Program-made: the position numbers and the translations under genes
Assembly (NCBI RefSeq): GCF_029690065.1
Contig: NZ_CP121463.1
Span: 2,418,001-2,482,000 of the forward strand
Length of the DNA stretch: 64,000 bases
Reading direction: 5' to 3'
Source: Arthrobacter sp. Y-9
Lineage (GTDB): Bacteria > Actinomycetota > Actinomycetes > Actinomycetales > Micrococcaceae
Shown here: positions 33,602 to 46,900 of the stretch, piece by piece
Layout of the letters: each line of letters starts with the position of its first letter
Position numbering within the stretch: position 1 is the stretch's first letter
Notes under the pieces: generated by a model
The model's input: only the letters and a program-made list of their open reading frames with translations
Database searches by the model: none
Told to the model about the DNA's origin: nothing

Positions 33602-35644
33602 ATGTCCTGGTGGGAAACCCTGCCCACGCTCGCCATCGCCGTCCTGGTCTTCTTTGTCCCGGGCCTCTCCCTGTTGTGGGCCGCCGGCGTGCGTGGTTTG
33701 AGCCTGGCTGTTCTGGCCGTACCCGTGACGACGACCGTAGCCGCATCGGGCGGCATCATCTTCGGTTTCGCACGGATTCCGTTCAATCCGCTGACCGTAC
33801 TCGCCCTGACGCTGGTCGTGCTGGTGATCATCGTCGCGGTGCGGCTGGTGCTGCGCCGCCGCGGCGTGTCCCAGGACCACCTGTCCATCGGTGAGGCTGA
33901 CCTGGTCTCTTACCCCAAGACGCGGCTGAACACTCTCATCATCCTTCTCTCAGTGCTCGTCCCGGCGCTCATCATCGGCGCCCGGTACATGTCCGGGTTC
34001 GGGTCACCGGAGTCGTTCTCCGAGACCTTCGACAATGTCTACCACCTCAACGCGGTCCGCTACATTGCGGATACCCAAACGGCGAATACGCTGACCCTGG
34101 GGAACCTCACGGAGACGTCCAAGGGTCTGTACCCCGCAGGCATGCACGCCCTGCTGGCGTTGGTGTTCATGTCCGGCGGACAGGCCATCACCGTGGTGGT
34201 GAACTGGGGATCCATCCTCTATGGGGCACTCGTTTGGCCGCTTGGCTCCCTGTTCCTGGTCACCCGCATCATCGGCTCCCGGCCCTTGACACTCCTCGGG
34301 GCGGGCGTCCTCTCCGCCGGTTTCAGCAGCTTCCCGTACCTCATGGTGGCATTCGGCATCCTCTATCCCAACCATGCCGCGCTCACCATGCTCCCAGCCG
34401 TTCTCGCACTGGCGATCGAAGCCACGGGCATCCGCTCGGGAAAGCTTCGCCTGAACGTCAGCGCGCTGATTCTCCTCGTCGCCACGGTTCCAGGTCTGGC
34501 GCTCACCCACCCCAGCGCATTCGTCGCGCTTCTGGCCTTCACCGCTCCAGCCGTCCTGGGTGTCTTCTTCAGATCTCTAGCCCGGCGGGCCAGGGGTGAC
34601 CTCTCCACGAAGGCCTTCATCCTCTGGGCTCTCGCGACAGCGGTCTACTTCCTCGGTACTCTGGGCGTCTGGATCGCAGCCCGTCCCCCGCTCAGCGCGG
34701 CAAGCTGGCCTCCGTTCCAGACCAACGCACAAGCCCTCGGCGAAGTCTTGACGAGCGCCCCCATGGGAACCACTGTGGCCTGGATTATCTTCCTTTTCAC
34801 CGTCGCAGGTCTCTACGTCATCGCCCGCCGCTTCCGGACCTACTGGTGGACCCTGGGGATGTTCATCATCGCTGGAGTGCTGTACCTGATCGTCTCAGCC
34901 TGGCCACCCGGATCCTTCCGGTACTTCATGACCGGCGTGTGGTATTCGGACAGCAACCGCTTCGCCGCGATGCTTCCCCTCGTGACCCTCCCGGTCGTCG
35001 CCCTCGGCCTCGACTGGATCATCGCCAGGCTCAGCCCGATCCTCACACGCTGGGTCTCAGACACGCAGCTCCGGGCAAAGTCGCCGCTCCAGCCATTGCG
35101 TAAGCTCGCAGCACGCCTTCAGGGCCCGACCGGCTCGACCACGACTGCCGCCGTCGTCATCCTGGTGCTCGGTATCGCCGCCCAGGGCGGCACCCTGGCC
35201 AACGTTCAGCAGAAGCTCACCACGACGTTCGAGACCCGGAGCGATTCCAGCCTCGTGACGACGGACGAACTGACGCTCATGAAGCAACTGGCTTCCTTGG
35301 TGCCCGCAAGCGACATCATCGTGGGCAATCCTCGGACCGGCGCTTCCATGGCTTATGCCTTCTCCGGACGCCACGTCATAGCTCCCCACATCCTCGGTGC
35401 GCGAAGCGACAGCGAGAAACTCTTGATGGACCACTGGAGCGAGGCGGCGTACAACCCCAGCGTGTGCCCCGTCATCAAGGAGAAACGCGCCTACTGGGCG
35501 TTGGACTTCGCGGATGACGAGATGACCCCTCGTGGAGAACCGCTGGAAGGAACGCGCGACCTGGCAGACAATTCGGCTCCGGGTGTCGAACTCGTCAAGG
35601 CGGTCGGAAAGGCCCGGCTCTTCCGGGTCACCGCCTGTCAGTGA
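33602..35644 (+). CDS. DUF6541-family polytopic membrane protein (possible GT-C-type enzyme)
   Basis: A 680-residue integral membrane protein with about 12-14 helices and a large extracytoplasmic C-terminal part (from about residue 540). DNVYHLNAVRYIADTQTANTLTLGNLTETSKGLYPAGMHALLAL in the first large loop contains the Asp/His-rich pattern seen in actinobacterial DUF6541 proteins, which resemble GT-C glycosyltransferases using polyprenyl-phosphate sugars. The C-terminal SLVPASDIIVGNPRTGASMAYAFSGRHVIAPHIL is also conserved in such proteins. AGGAG lies eight bases before the ATG. Next to a DPM1-like gene it may use the lipid-linked sugar made by that enzyme; this is inferred. Confidence 0.75.
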   Translation: MSWWETLPTLAIAVLVFFVPGLSLLWAAGVRGLSLAVLAVPVTTTVAASGGIIFGFARIPFNPLTVLALTLVVLVIIVAVRLVLRRRGVSQDHLSIGEADLVSYPKTRLNTLIILLSVLVPALIIGARYMSGFGSPESFSETFDNVYHLNAVRYIADTQTANTLTLGNLTETSKGLYPAGMHALLALVFMSGGQAITVVVNWGSILYGALVWPLGSLFLVTRIIGSRPLTLLGAGVLSAGFSSFPYLMVAFGILYPNHAALTMLPAVLALAIEATGIRSGKLRLNVSALILLVATVPGLALTHPSAFVALLAFTAPAVLGVFFRSLARRARGDLSTKAFILWALATAVYFLGTLGVWIAARPPLSAASWPPFQTNAQALGEVLTSAPMGTTVAWIIFLFTVAGLYVIARRFRTYWWTLGMFIIAGVLYLIVSAWPPGSFRYFMTGVWYSDSNRFAAMLPLVTLPVVALGLDWIIARLSPILTRWVSDTQLRAKSPLQPLRKLAARLQGPTGSTTTAAVVILVLGIAAQGGTLANVQQKLTTTFETRSDSSLVTTDELTLMKQLASLVPASDIIVGNPRTGASMAYAFSGRHVIAPHILGARSDSEKLLMDHWSEAAYNPSVCPVIKEKRAYWALDFADDEMTPRGEPLEGTRDLADNSAPGVELVKAVGKARLFRVTACQ

Positions 35645-35654
35645 GCCGACGACG

Positions 35655-35697
35655 CGAAAAAGGGGCGGCGCACCATAGGGTGCGCCGCCCCTTTTCG
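35655..35697. terminator. Bidirectional terminator
   Basis: The stem GGGGCGGCGCACC / GGTGCGCCGCCCC is flanked by AAAAA on the left and TTTT on the right. It separates the convergent DUF6541 and binding-protein genes and looks like a classical intrinsic terminator in both directions. Confidence 0.9.
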
Positions 35698-35708
35698 TCG
35701 GCCGCTGC

Positions 35709-36755
35709 TCAGGCGTGCTTGGACTTGTAGGCGGACTTGGCCAGTTCCGGAAGCACATTCCTCGCTGCCCAAAGAGCCCCGAGAATGGACTGTCGTTGAA
35801 GGGCCACCGTCTCGTCACCGGCGACGACATAGACAGTTCCCTTCCCGAAAGCGGGGAAGTCGGAGCTGAGCTTCTTGTTCGCCTTGTACACGGTGTAATC
35901 GCTCATCGGGACCGACACGACCAGAACATCCGCAGCCAGCTCGTCTGCGCGAGCGCGCGGAAGATAGCCGGTTCCGAGCGGGAAACGGGACGATGTCGGC
36001 TTTACATCCTTCTCCAACGCGCTGACGACCTGCGCAGGAGTGAGACCGACCGTGCTGAAGAAGGCGAGGGGCGCGGAGGACTTCCCCGACAGGACCAGGT
36101 CGGAACCGGACGCGGACGACGCAGAGACGAACAGCGCCGTCGAATGCTTCAGTCCGGGATAGGTGGCCGCAGCATCAGAGATCTTCTGACGGGCATCGGA
36201 GATCAGCTCGGCGGCAGGCTCTTTCAGACCGAGGACTTCTGCCATGAAGGCCGTGACGGGTTCCCATTGCGCAGCCGGAACGGAATCCGGCGCAACAATG
36301 ACTGGCGCCACCGTCGACAGAGATTCATACTCTTCGCGGCTCAGCCGAGAACCGACGGAAATGAACGCGTCCGGCTTGAGGTCTTTGAAATCGCCGGCGC
36401 TCAGCACCCGGCTGTCGTCATAGTTCTGTGGGGCGTCTTCCGGCGCGAGTGCACGCAGGCCGGCCCGGTACCACGAGGTGGAGTCCGCCCCAGGGCGAGA
36501 GAGGGGCGCGAGCCCCAACGCGACGAGAGTCTCGGCTTCGACGGTGCCCAGGGCGACGACTTTCGACGGCGGCGAGGCCACTTCCGTCGAACCGAACCGG
36601 TGTTTGATGGTCCGCGGGAAACCCGTGTTTGAGGCCTGCGCCTTGGCGGGTCCCTGTTTACCGCCCGAGCAGGCGCTCAGGGCCAGTGGGATCGCTGCAC
36701 ACAGCGCCAGGAAGCCGCGGCGGCTGGTGCTGTTGAAGTCGGGTCCGGAGGTCAT
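35709..36755 (-). CDS. Lipoprotein siderophore/iron-type ABC substrate-binding protein
   Basis: A 348-residue class III (FepB/FhuD-like) binding protein. The signal peptide RRGFLALCAAIPLALSACSGG ends in the lipobox LSAC, so the mature protein should be lipid-anchored. Periplasmic-binding features are TEVASPPSKVVALGTVEAETLVALGLAPLSRPG in the first lobe and ADVLVVSVPMSDYTVYKANKKL in the second. No permease or ATPase gene lies nearby, so it is an orphan in the glycan island. A ligand such as a ferric siderophore or heme is family-based inference. The start follows GGGAAGCGAG. Confidence 0.85.
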   Translation of the reverse strand: MTSGPDFNSTSRRGFLALCAAIPLALSACSGGKQGPAKAQASNTGFPRTIKHRFGSTEVASPPSKVVALGTVEAETLVALGLAPLSRPGADSTSWYRAGLRALAPEDAPQNYDDSRVLSAGDFKDLKPDAFISVGSRLSREEYESLSTVAPVIVAPDSVPAAQWEPVTAFMAEVLGLKEPAAELISDARQKISDAAATYPGLKHSTALFVSASSASGSDLVLSGKSSAPLAFFSTVGLTPAQVVSALEKDVKPTSSRFPLGTGYLPRARADELAADVLVVSVPMSDYTVYKANKKLSSDFPAFGKGTVYVVAGDETVALQRQSILGALWAARNVLPELAKSAYKSKHA

Positions 36756-36806
36756 TTCTCGCTTCCCATCATGAAAATCGGCATTCCTGTCGTCATGGCG
36801 TTCTGG

Positions 36807-38972
36807 CTATGCCCCTTGTACGAGGCCCAGGAGCCTCCGCTCGAACACGGGTGCAAGGCTTTCAACATAGCTCCTGGTGAGGTGATTGTTGTCGAAGTAG
36901 ACGAAAAGCCCACCCGTGACCGCGTAACAGCGAGAGTCGTCGCAGAACTGATCGGTCATGTCCAGCACCTTCAGATTCCGCACCTGGAGCTTCTCGGCCG
37001 CCTGAGCGGTCGGGTCCGCCACGAGCGCCTTGGCACGTTCCGTGGCACAGGCGAGGGCGTTGCCCTTGTTGTTGAGCACGCAGGTCGGGGTGCTCTTGCC
37101 GAGGGTCAGAGGCGGATCGCGCAGAATAACCACACGACTCCCGTTCTGCGCCCATTTGGCGACGCGCCGCTCCACGCTGGAGTGATACTGGCTCAGCTGG
37201 TCGCGGCCAGTACCGTCGTCGATCGTCTCCTTGGCCGAGAACGTCGAGGCGACCACCAGGTCCGGACGCTGCTTCATGATCCGGTCGGAGACCTGCCGGC
37301 TCCAGTCCAGGCAACGTTGCTGGCTCCCAGCGTCAAGCCTCGGCGCATCCATGAAGGCGACCCGGCGGGCATCGGCGAGGGAACATCCCCCGGCGAGGCT
37401 CATCCGCACCTTCCACTGCTGTTTGCGCGCCAGATCGAAGAAGACCGACTTCCACTGCTCGGCGTGAGAGTCCCCGATGAACCACACGTCCTGGGCGTCC
37501 GTCTTGCCCCGGGAGAAATCGCACTCCTGCAGGTAGGACACCCCCTGGACGACCAGCGGGTCAGCCGCACCACGGCAACCGGGCACCGCGAAGTAAGGGG
37601 ACTCGGCCTTGCCGATGTTCTGCGCGTCGGGAGGACCGTACTTGTCGGGGCAGGCAGCGCCCTTGAGAAGGCTCGCAGCGCCGTAGCATGGCGACTTCGC
37701 CAGCTGGGCGAGCTGTTCCTGCTCCATCTTCTCGGCCTGACCGGCGGAGAAGACCATGGCGACGGAGAGGGCCCCGGCGACGGCCATGGTGCCGAAACCG
37801 GCGAGGATGGTGACGCGGGCCTTCCGGTTCCGGAACAGCCGGGACCGGCCCGGATCCTCCACGTACCGCTTGGTCAGGAACGCCAGGAGGATCGCCAGGA
37901 CCGCGATGGCCAGCTTCTCCCAGTTCCCCAGCTCCCGTCCGAGCAGGGGCATCGCGAGAATGATCAGGGGCCAGTGCCAGAGGTACAAGGAGTACGAGAT
38001 GTCGCCCAGGAACTGGACGGGCCGGAATCCCACCCACGGGAGGGCGCTCTGGCCGAGCACGGACCCGGACAGCACGATCGCCCCGGTGCCCAGCACGGGG
38101 ATCAAGGCCATGTAGCCGGGAAACTCCGTCTCCGTGCTGAAGGTCGCGAGCGAGTAGACCAGCGCGGCCACGCCGGCGAGTCCCAGCGCGCCCATCCACC
38201 GCCGCGCCGCGACCGGCGGCTCGGCGTCGTGAGCACGGGCGCCACGGCCCGACAGTGCGAAGGTGAGGATCGCGAGCAGGCCGCCCAGGGCGAACTCCCA
38301 CGCCCGCGTGGTGGTGACGAAGTACGCCTCGTTCTTGCTGGTGGCGGTGAAGTAGACGCTGTAGGCCAGGGAGGCGGCGAACACCACGCCCATGACCAGG
38401 CTCAGCAGACGCAGAGGCTGCTTGCGCAGACGCAGGGCGAGCAGGAAGGCCCCCGCCAGCAGCAGCGGCCAGACAAGATAGAACTGCTCCTCCACGGAGA
38501 GGGACCAGTAGTGCTGCACCGGCGTGGCCAGCTCATGGTCGGCCGAATAGTCGATCGACTTCGCGGCCAGCATCCAGTTCTCACCGTAGAAGGACGCGGC
38601 CAGCGTCTCCCACGCCACGTCGAGCCAGCGCGAATACGGCAGGATGAACCAGGAAGCCACCAGCCCCACCACCGAGACGAGCAGAGCCGCCGGCAGGAGC
38701 CGGCGCATGCGGCGGGCGTAGAACGCGGCGAAACGGACCCTGCCGGTCCCCCGCAGTTCGTCGACCAGGTGGCGCGTGATCAGGAAGCCCGAGATCACGA
38801 AGAAGATGTCGACGCCCACATAGCCGCCGGGCAGCGCGGCGGGCCAGAGATGGTTGACGACGACGGCGGCCACGGCCAGGGCGCGCAGGGCCTGGATGTC
38901 GGTGCGGAACTTCCCCTGGGGCCTCTTCGGCTTCTCGGCCGCCGGCGCCAGGGTGGGTGCGTCCTGCGTCAT
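36807..38972 (-). CDS. OafA/YrhL-like acyltransferase with C-terminal SGNH domain
   Basis: A 721-residue protein. Residues about 20-400 form the acyltransferase 3 membrane domain with 10-11 helices: FRTDIQALRALAVAAVVVNHLWPAALPGGYVGVDIFFVISGFLIT, the catalytic His in VVNHLW, and the YWSLSVEEQFYLVWPLLL motif. A helix near residue 410 leads to an extracytoplasmic SGNH-hydrolase-like domain with VWFIGDSHAEQW and the late FDNNHLT block. Such proteins O-acetylate surface polysaccharides. ATG 38972 (MTQDAPTLAP) is chosen; the longer frame runs into wzt. It closes the operon glf-glfT2-wzm-wzt and probably modifies the exported glycan. Confidence 0.9.
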   Translation of the reverse strand: MTQDAPTLAPAAEKPKRPQGKFRTDIQALRALAVAAVVVNHLWPAALPGGYVGVDIFFVISGFLITRHLVDELRGTGRVRFAAFYARRMRRLLPAALLVSVVGLVASWFILPYSRWLDVAWETLAASFYGENWMLAAKSIDYSADHELATPVQHYWSLSVEEQFYLVWPLLLAGAFLLALRLRKQPLRLLSLVMGVVFAASLAYSVYFTATSKNEAYFVTTTRAWEFALGGLLAILTFALSGRGARAHDAEPPVAARRWMGALGLAGVAALVYSLATFSTETEFPGYMALIPVLGTGAIVLSGSVLGQSALPWVGFRPVQFLGDISYSLYLWHWPLIILAMPLLGRELGNWEKLAIAVLAILLAFLTKRYVEDPGRSRLFRNRKARVTILAGFGTMAVAGALSVAMVFSAGQAEKMEQEQLAQLAKSPCYGAASLLKGAACPDKYGPPDAQNIGKAESPYFAVPGCRGAADPLVVQGVSYLQECDFSRGKTDAQDVWFIGDSHAEQWKSVFFDLARKQQWKVRMSLAGGCSLADARRVAFMDAPRLDAGSQQRCLDWSRQVSDRIMKQRPDLVVASTFSAKETIDDGTGRDQLSQYHSSVERRVAKWAQNGSRVVILRDPPLTLGKSTPTCVLNNKGNALACATERAKALVADPTAQAAEKLQVRNLKVLDMTDQFCDDSRCYAVTGGLFVYFDNNHLTRSYVESLAPVFERRLLGLVQGA

Positions 38973-38979
38973 CGGGCGA

Positions 38980-39729
38980 TCACGCGCTCTCTCGGGAGCG
39001 CAGGAACTCCACGACCTCGTGGCTGGGCCCGTCCTTGATGACGCGACCGTGTTCCAGGAGGACCCCCCGGTCGCAGACCCGCTGCACGAGGTCCAGGTCA
39101 TGGCTCACCACCACGAGGGTCTTGCCCTCGTCGGCGAGTTCCTGGATCTTCGCGAGGCATTTGCGCTGGAACGGCTCATCGCCCACGGCGAGGATCTCGT
39201 CGACCAGGAAGACCTCCGGATCGGTGTGGACCGCCACGGAGAACGCCAGCCGCAGGTACATGCCCGAGGAGTAGAAACGGACCTCGGTGTCGATGAACTC
39301 GCCGATCTCGGCGAAGTCGACGATCGCGTCGAAACGCTCCTTGATCTGGGCCTCCGACATCCCGAGGATGGCGGCGTTGAGATAGACGTTGTCGCGACCG
39401 GAGAGATCAGGGTGGAAACCGGCCCCAACCTCGATGAGGCCGGCGACGCGTCCGCGGGTGCGCACGGTCCCCTCGTCCGGAGTCATGACGCCGGAGATGT
39501 GCTTGAGCAGCGTCGACTTGCCCGAGCCGTTGAATCCGAGAAGAGCGACGGTCTCGCCCTGGCGGATGTCCAGGCTGACATCGTGCAGGGCGTGGAACTT
39601 CGCGGAGAGATCACCCTTGCGGCCCTTGAGGAACCAGATGAGGGCTTCCTTGATCGAGCGCGTGTGCCGCAGGACGAACTGCTTGCTGATGCCCTTGATC
39701 TCGACGGTGATGGGCGATTGTTCGGACAT
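38980..39729 (-). CDS. wzt: Polysaccharide export ABC transporter ATPase (Wzt/TagH-like)
   Basis: A 249-residue ABC ATPase of the polysaccharide/teichoic acid export group. Walker A is LLGFNGSGKST, the signature is the typical variant YSSGMYLRLAFSVAVH, and Walker B is EVFLVDEILAVGD. There is no C-terminal carbohydrate-binding domain, unlike the Wzt of O9a systems, so length fits TagH/RfbE types. It pairs with the permease encoded directly upstream and energises glycan export. Confidence 0.93.
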   Translation of the reverse strand: MSEQSPITVEIKGISKQFVLRHTRSIKEALIWFLKGRKGDLSAKFHALHDVSLDIRQGETVALLGFNGSGKSTLLKHISGVMTPDEGTVRTRGRVAGLIEVGAGFHPDLSGRDNVYLNAAILGMSEAQIKERFDAIVDFAEIGEFIDTEVRFYSSGMYLRLAFSVAVHTDPEVFLVDEILAVGDEPFQRKCLAKIQELADEGKTLVVVSHDLDLVQRVCDRGVLLEHGRVIKDGPSHEVVEFLRSRESA

Positions 39730-40595
39730 TCAGAGCTCCTGCGCGAACTTGACTTCCAGCTTGCGGAAGGTGAACTGGCCGAGAGCCAGGACCGCAGCCG
39801 AGACGATGAGAGCCACCGGGAGCCACAGCTCGAAGAGCATCGGCGGGGCGGCCTGGGTGGCCGAGCCCCCCGTCGTCGTGGACCAGAAGGCGTAGTGGAA
39901 GAGCTCGACGCCCACGGTGACCGGGTTCGCCTGGTACACCGCGAACCAGAACTCGCCGAGGCGGTCGTGCACCATGTTCCACTGGTACATGACCGGGGAC
40001 GCCCAGGTGGCGACCATGAGCATCATCTCGACGAAGTTCTCCGAGTCCCGGAAGTACACGTTGACTGAACTGAAGAACAGACCCAGCCCCACAGAGAGCA
40101 TGGCGAGCACCACGAATCCCGCGATGCCGGCCATCAGCCCGAGCAGCGTGGGACGCCACCCGGTGAGGAGACAGCCGATCAGCAGGACCACGAGCTGTGG
40201 GAGGAAATGGGCCGCCGAGACGAAGACCGACGCGACCGGGAACAGCTCGCGGGGCAGAAAGATCTTCTTGATCAGCCCGCTGTTGTAGACGATCGACCTG
40301 GCCGCGTTGTTCAGGGCTTCGGTGAAGAAGTTGATCAGCACGATGCCGGAGAAGAGATACACCGCGTAGTTCTCGACGTTGCGGTTCTGCCCGAGGAAGA
40401 CGCCCATGGCGACGTAGAACACCACGAACTGGATCGCGGGTTTAACGTAGGACCACAGGACGCCCAGCACCGAGCCGCGGTACCGGAGCTTGATCTCCTT
40501 CTGCACCAGCAGCTTGAGCAGATACCTCTGCCGGAAGACGTCCTTGAGCCCGTGCCCGATCCCAGGCCGGATCAGGGGGGTGTCCTGAAGCGAAC

Positions 40596-40599
<4 letters not shown>
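39730..40599 (-). CDS. wzm: Polysaccharide export ABC permease (Wzm/TagG-like)
   Basis: A 289-residue ABC-2 type permease with six membrane helices. LLVQKEIKLRYRGSVLGVLWSYVKPAIQFVVFYVAMGVFL and RDSENFVEMMLMVATWASPVMYQ are characteristic. It overlaps the glycosyltransferase gene by four bases (ATGA), and wzt starts immediately after it, a tight coupling expected for a heteromeric exporter. Confidence 0.93.
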
Positions 40600-43988
<3,389 letters not shown>

Positions 43989-43989
<1 letters not shown>

Positions 43990-46900
43990 TGAAACGTCTC
44001 CGGTCACCCGTGATTCTCGAGTGCACGCTGGTGGTGCACGACGGCGCGGGGGCGCCTTCCGGCTTCGGCTCGCGTTCCGTGGAACTCACCATCGTCTGCG
44101 GGCCGGCGGCGGAGGGAACCCACCTCTCCACCGCCCTCGAGAGCCGCTACGGCCCGGGGCCCTTCACCGTCGCGGGCAGGCCTCTGTTCTCGCTCATCCC
44201 TGGCGCAGAACCCCTCGTGACCGGGTGCGTCATCCTGGGTCCCTCGCTCGGGAACGTGGCCGGATCCGGCCGCTCCGCCGAGCCCGCGGCGCATCTCGAA
44301 CTGGTCGTGCTGTCCGGCCCGGACGCGGGGGCAGCCCTTCCTCTCCGACGTGGCGAGCATCACCTCGGACGGGGCGCCCCGGCCCTCGGTCTCACCGATC
44401 CGAGCCTTTCCCGGGATCATGCGGTCCTGTCCGTCTCGCCTGAGTCCATCCGGTGGACTGACCGGGGCAGTCTGCACGGGACCATCGTGGATGGCGTCAG
44501 CCTTCGCGGCACGTCGGCGGTTTCGACGGCGAGCGCCATCAGGTGCGGGGCCACCGAGTTCGCTCTGCGCGCGACCGCACTGTGGGAAACGGATCTGAGT
44601 TCGCTCGGAGCACCGCCGGGACCGCCTCAGGAGGTCACCGCACCGCAGAAGGACCATGGCAGGGCGATGACCCTGCTCCTGGCGGCCGGTCCCCTGCTGA
44701 GTGGGCTGGCCTTGGCGTGGAGTTCCGGGACATGGCAGTTCGCGCTGCTCTCCCTGCTGTCCTCGGCGCCCTTCATCTTCCCTGCGATCGCCGGCACCCG
44801 CGCGGCACGGGCCTTCCAGCTCCGGCTCGAGGAGGCGGTGGCCGAGGACCGCGAGCATCTGGCGACCGGATTCCCTCCACTGGGGACACTGCTCCTCGCA
44901 CAGGCCGCCCCCACCGTGCACCACCTACCCACGGCGGGACCGGACGGCGTCCGTCCGGGGGGTGGCGGACCGGCGTCCGACGACGGTCTGTGGCTGAGGC
45001 TCGGCACCGGCGAGGCGCCAGCCGACATCGTGTGCCGCGCGGAGACACCGCTCATCGCCCGGGCGATCCGGACCTCGGAGGCCGGTGGCACCCGACGGTC
45101 CCGAGACCGCACTGAAGCACTCCGAGGCGGGACCCAGGAATCGCGCGCGCGGTCGAGGGAACCACGATTCCGTCCTCGCGGTCGGCTGCGAGCGCGCCGC
45201 CACGGCGGATACCCCGACTCCCGGAAGATGCGGGAACGCACGGGCGCAGATCCACGAAACCCTGCCCTGGTTCATCACGATGCCCCGATCCTCGTCCGGG
45301 CCGACCCCGGACTGATGGTGGTCGCCGAACCTCCCGAGTACACGGAATTCGTCTGCGGGCTCCTGGTCCAGCTTCTCCGGAGACCAGGCGGGCGCCGGCC
45401 GGGCGTGATCCTGGTCGACCCTGACCGGGTCATGCCCGCCTCGCTGCGGTTTCTGCCCGGCATCCGCTGGGTCAACAGCTGGGCGGAGGCCTTTTCGCAG
45501 GGGTCGACGTCTCCGCACCCGTTGTCCCAGCACAGGTTGTCCCAGCACACGGCGGCCTCGGGACCGCCTCACCTCGTCGTGGTCGGCGCGCCCGCGGCGC
45601 CGCCTCCCTGTGGTCCGGGGGAACGAGGCGCCCCGGGGTCGGCGACGGTCGTTTTCCAGGAATCGCCCGGCGCCGGTGCCTCGGTTCCCCGCGGGCTTCA
45701 CGGATTGTCGATGGTGAGAATCGACCGCACTCTGGGCACGGTGCTCCCCGCCCACACGAACCTGCCTGCCCGGACCTTCATCCCCGACCTCGTCTCACCG
45801 GAAGTCCTCGACCGGTTCTGCCGGAGATTCCGCGCTCTGCACCCATTCGTGACGGGCACCGGATTCCCCGAGGAGCGCACGGCCGTCCCTGGCACCGTGT
45901 CCCTCGGCAGCCTCTCCCCCACGTCCGCCCCGGCGATCGTCGAGACCTGGCATTCCAGCTGCGCAGCGGACGCCTTCTCGTTCCCTGTGGGCGTCAGTCA
46001 GGAGGGACCGGTCCTTCTCGATCTGGTGCACGACGGCCCGCATTTCCTGGTGGCCGGCACGACAGGGTCCGGCAAGTCGGAACTTCTCCGCACGATGGTC
46101 CTCTCCGCGGCGAGCCACCTGCCACCTTCGGAGCTGGGTTTCGTCCTGGTCGACTTCAAGGGAGGCGCGGCCTTCGACGGGGTGGCTGACCTGCCGCACG
46201 TCCATGGACTGGTGACCGATCTCGGGCCGGCCGAACTGGACCGGGCTCTCGCCTCCCTCCGGGCCGAGGTCCTCCACCGGGAACAACGGTTCCGCGAGCT
46301 CGGAGTCTCGGATTGGGCCGGCTATCGGAGGGTTCGACGGTCGCACGAGTCTCCGCTCCCCCGCGTCTGCCTCATCATCGACGAGTTCCGGATGATGATG
46401 GACCATGCTCCGGACAGTCTCCGCGAACTCATCAGGCTCGCCAGTATCGGTCGGTCGCTGGGACTGCACCTGGTCCTGGCGACACAGAGGCCTCAGGGTG
46501 CCGTGAGTGCCGACATCCGGGCCAACCTGGGGACGAGCATCGCTCTGAGGGTTCAATCGGAACTCGACTCCCTGGACGTGATCGGCACGTCCCAGGCCGC
46601 GGAAATCCCGTCGGAGCTGCCCGGCCGTGCCGTGCTGGCGAAGGGTGCCAGCAGGACACTGATCCAGGTGGCCGACGCCTCCTCTGCCCCGCTTGTCGCC
46701 GACGACGACGTCCGGGTGAGCGTGTGGGGCGAACACGAGCCGTCGAATGAGAGGGCGTCGCACGAGGCAGACGACTCCGGTGCGCACCTCACGTCGTGGT
46801 GCAGTAAGGTGTCCTCCGCCTGGCAGACATGGAACGCGGATCACGAGGCCGAGGTTGCTCCTGACGGGCGCCCGGGACATCCGACGGAGTGGGGAATCGA

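Noticed and set aside
36771-39038. A 755-codon plus-strand open frame opposite the acyltransferase
   Set aside because: Rich in His, Arg, Gly and Gln with no domain; the minus strand has clear acyltransferase 3 and SGNH motifs.
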